Source: Hydractinia symbiolongicarpus (taxonomy: Eukaryota > Cnidaria > Hydrozoa > Anthoathecata > Hydractiniidae). From it: a DNA stretch of 64,000 nt. Below the pieces are notes generated by a model, which searched no databases, was not told where the DNA came from, and saw only the letters and a program-made list of their open reading frames with translations. The DNA is taken from NCBI RefSeq assembly GCF_029227915.1, contig NC_079879.1, positions 28,216,501 through 28,280,500 on the forward strand, given 5' to 3'. The translations under genes were made by a program, and so were the position numbers. Shown here piece by piece: positions 61,953 to 64,000 of this stretch; positions within the stretch are counted from its first letter, which is position 1; every line of letters begins with the position of its first letter.

Positions 61953-64000
61953 TTATAAAGTGAAATTGGTCCCACAGTAAAAAATGAAATTTTCATCTAC
62001 ATTTTTAAATAAAGCCCTACCACAGCTCCCAGTTTAATCGCTGAGTTCCAGCAATCATGTCAAACTAAGAAAAATGTTATTTCTTGGAGTCCAATTGTCT
62101 CATTTATCACATTTATAAGGTCAAAGTCTAAAATCAGTTCATTTAAGTCCCACAGTCAATTGTTTCACAGTTAAAAGCGACACAACCTAGTAATATCAGA
62201 AAAATATCGCTAAATGCATGTTGGTACGAATATGTGACGCTATCGTTGTAATTCATCCGGGCTGATACCGTTAGAAAGTCAATGAAATATAGTTTTTGAA
62301 ACTGTCTCTATTTCTTTGGCGGGTGCTAACGGCTAGGATTGGTCCCACAGTAAAAAATGACTTTTTTATCTACATTTTTAAATGAAGCGCTACCACAGCG
62401 CCCAGTGTAATCGCTGAATTCCAGCAATCTTGTCAAATTAAGAAGATTGTTATTTCTTGGAGTCCAACTGTCTCATTTATCACATTTATAAGGTCAAAAT
62501 CCAAAATCTGTTCAATTAAGTCCCACAGTCAATTGTTTCACAGTTAAAAGCGACGCAACCTAGTAATATCAGAAACATATCGCTAAACAGATGTTCGTAC
62601 GAATATGTGACGCAATGGTTGTAATTCATACGGACTGATACCGTTAGAAAGTCAATGAAATATAGTTTTTGAAACTGTCTCTATTCCTTGAGCGCGAGCT
62701 AACGGATAGGATTGGTCCCACAGTACAAAATGAATTTTTTATCTACATTTTTAAATAAAACGCTACCACAGCTCCCAGTGTAATCGCTGAGTTCCAGCAA
62801 TCATGTCAAACTAAGAAAAATGTTATTTCTTGGAGTCCAATTGTCTCTTTTATCACATTTACAAGGTCAAAGTCCAAAGTCAGTTCAATAAATTCCCACA
62901 GTCAATCGTTTCACTGTTAAAAGCGATGAAACCTAAGAGCATCAGAAAGATATCGCTAAATGCATGTTGGTACAAAAATGTGACGCAACCGTCGTAACTC
63001 ACACGGACTGATACCGTTAGAAAGTCAATTAAATGTAGTTTTTGAAGCTGTCTCTATTTTTGGAGCGCGTGCTAACGGCTAGGAATGGTCCCACAGTAAA
63101 AAATGAAATTTTTATCTACATTTTCAAATAAAGCGCTACCAGAGCGCCCAGTGTAATCGCTTAGTTCCAGCAATCATGTGAAATTAAGAAGAATGTTATT
63201 TTTTGGTGTCCAATTGTCTCATCATAACATTTATAAGGTTTCAGTCCAAAATCAGTTCAATAAAGTGCTACAGTCAATTGTTTCACCGTTAAAAGCGACA
63301 CAACCTAGTAATATCAGAAACATCTCGTAAACAGATGTTGGTACGAATTTGTGACGCAATCGTTGTAATTCATGCGGACTGATACCGTTAGAAAGTCAAT
63401 GAAATATAGTTTTTGAAACTGTCTCTATTTCTTGAGCGCGTGCTAACGGCTAGGATTGGTCCCACAGTAAAAAATGAAATTTTTATCTACATTTTTAAAT
63501 AAAGCGCTACCACAGCTCCCAGTGTAATCGCTGAGTTCCAGCAATCATGTCAAACTAAGAAAAATGTTATTTCTTGGAGTCCAATTGTCTCTTTTATCAC
63601 ATTTATAAGGTCAAAGTCTAAAATAAGTTCAATTAAGTCCCACAGTCATTCGTTTCAGTGTTAAAAGCGATGCAACCTAGTAATATCAGAAACATATCGC
63701 TAAATAGATGTTGGTACGAATATGTGACGCAATCGTTGTAATTCATCCTGACTGATACCGTTAGAAAGTCAATGATTATAGTTTTTGAAACTGTCTCTAT
63801 TTCTTTGGCGCGTGCTAACGGCTAGGATTGGTCCCACAGTAAAAAATGACTTATTTATCTACATTTTTAAATAAAGCGCTACCAGAGCGCCCGGTGTAAT
63901 TGCTTAGTTCCAGCAATCATGTCAAATTAAGAAGAATGTTATTTTTTGGTGTCCAATTGTCTCATCATAACATTTATAAGGTCACAGTCCAAAATCAGGT
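61953..64000 (+). repeat. HOR-E copy 2, cut by the window edge
   Basis: Units start at 61,953, 62,326, 62,699, 63,072, 63,443 and 63,815 (373, 373, 373, 371, 372 and 186+ bp). It matches 59,564 onward at offset 2389. If the order holds, a 368-bp unit and a 159-bp unit should finish the block just outside the window. Confidence 0.92.

Larger units (their letters stand above)
1..64000 (+). repeat. Satellite DNA array, about 372-bp monomer, head-to-tail, fills the window
   Basis: The anchor ctaacggcta/ctagcggtta followed by ggattggtcccacag recurs at about 372-bp steps from 321 to 63,815, always on the plus strand. I found no reverse-oriented unit and no gap with unrelated sequence. Complete units fall into length classes 367-374 bp (151), 159 bp (35), 260-262 bp (6) and 227 bp (1). 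Within the full-length class, 1-5 bp indels mark sub-families: 368 bp lacks gcga in the aaaagcgatgaaacc segment, and 370 bp has lost a cg from the gcgcgcgctag segment. Each monomer runs in order: an A/T-tract segment, a gcgctacc...agcgccc dyad, caatcatgtcaaa, ttggagtccaatt, tcacatttataaggtca, gtcccacagtcaat, aaaagcga, tatcgctaaatgcatg, ttggtacgaatatgtgac, ggactgataccgttag, and tgtctctatttcttgagcgcg. Satellite identity is certain from the sequence. Chromosomal position and species are not visible. Confidence 0.98.

Noticed and set aside
1-64000. CRISPR-like array of direct repeats
   Set aside because: The repeated unit is about 372 bp with no short repeat and unique spacer pattern. Divergence is spread along the unit, as in satellite DNA.
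1-64000. Transposon or insertion sequence within the array
   Set aside because: No transposase frame, terminal inverted repeats or target-site duplications were seen. Every stretch aligns to the monomer.
1-64000. Named satellite or species assignment
   Set aside because: The unit length is similar to several insect satellites, but I could not match the sequence to one from memory. A database search with a consensus monomer would decide.

Overview
The whole 64,000-base window is one uninterrupted array of tandem satellite DNA. I see no protein-coding gene, RNA gene, transposon, CRISPR array or unique flanking sequence. The basic unit is about 372 bp, fairly A+T-rich (about two thirds by eye), and every copy lies head-to-tail in the same orientation. 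I placed each unit boundary at the motif ctaacggcta (or ctagcggtta), which precedes ggattggtcccacag. With that anchor I count 193 complete units plus a partial unit at each end: 151 near-full-length (367-374 bp), 35 short units of exactly 159 bp, 6 short units of 260-262 bp, and one 227-bp unit. An array this long and this layered suggests eukaryotic heterochromatin (centromeric, pericentromeric or subtelomeric), possibly an insect or other invertebrate. I cannot name the species from sequence alone.

The units are not randomly mixed. They form several higher-order repeats (HORs), in which a fixed series of distinct variants is repeated as a block. HOR-A (about 1752 bp) and HOR-B (about 1646 bp) dominate 1.8-12.4 kb and recur at 17.9-20.6 kb and 28.6-35.0 kb. 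HOR-C (1801 bp) occurs at 12.4-14.2, 20.6-24.2 and 35.0-46.6 kb. A 2235-bp block N (14.2-16.4 and 24.2-26.4 kb) and an 1117-bp block M (0.3-1.4, 16.4-17.5 and 27.5-28.6 kb) join them. From 46.6 kb to the end the layout changes to HOR-D (2921 bp), HOR-F (about 899 bp) and HOR-E (2389 bp). On a larger scale, 12,376-20,292 is repeated at 22,354-32,392, with three internal length differences that are each whole numbers of units.

Several units are visible recombinants whose two halves match two different neighbouring variants. This is the footprint expected of unequal exchange. One 386-bp tandem duplication near 36.6 kb joins non-matching monomer positions and looks like a different mechanism. The 159-bp unit is the most distinctive element. 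It is absent from the first 6.4 kb, common to the right, and constant in length. Two full-length units at 14.9 and 24.9 kb look like its undeleted relatives. The short open frames in the window, mostly 62-70 codons, are by-products of particular monomer variants and are not annotated as genes.
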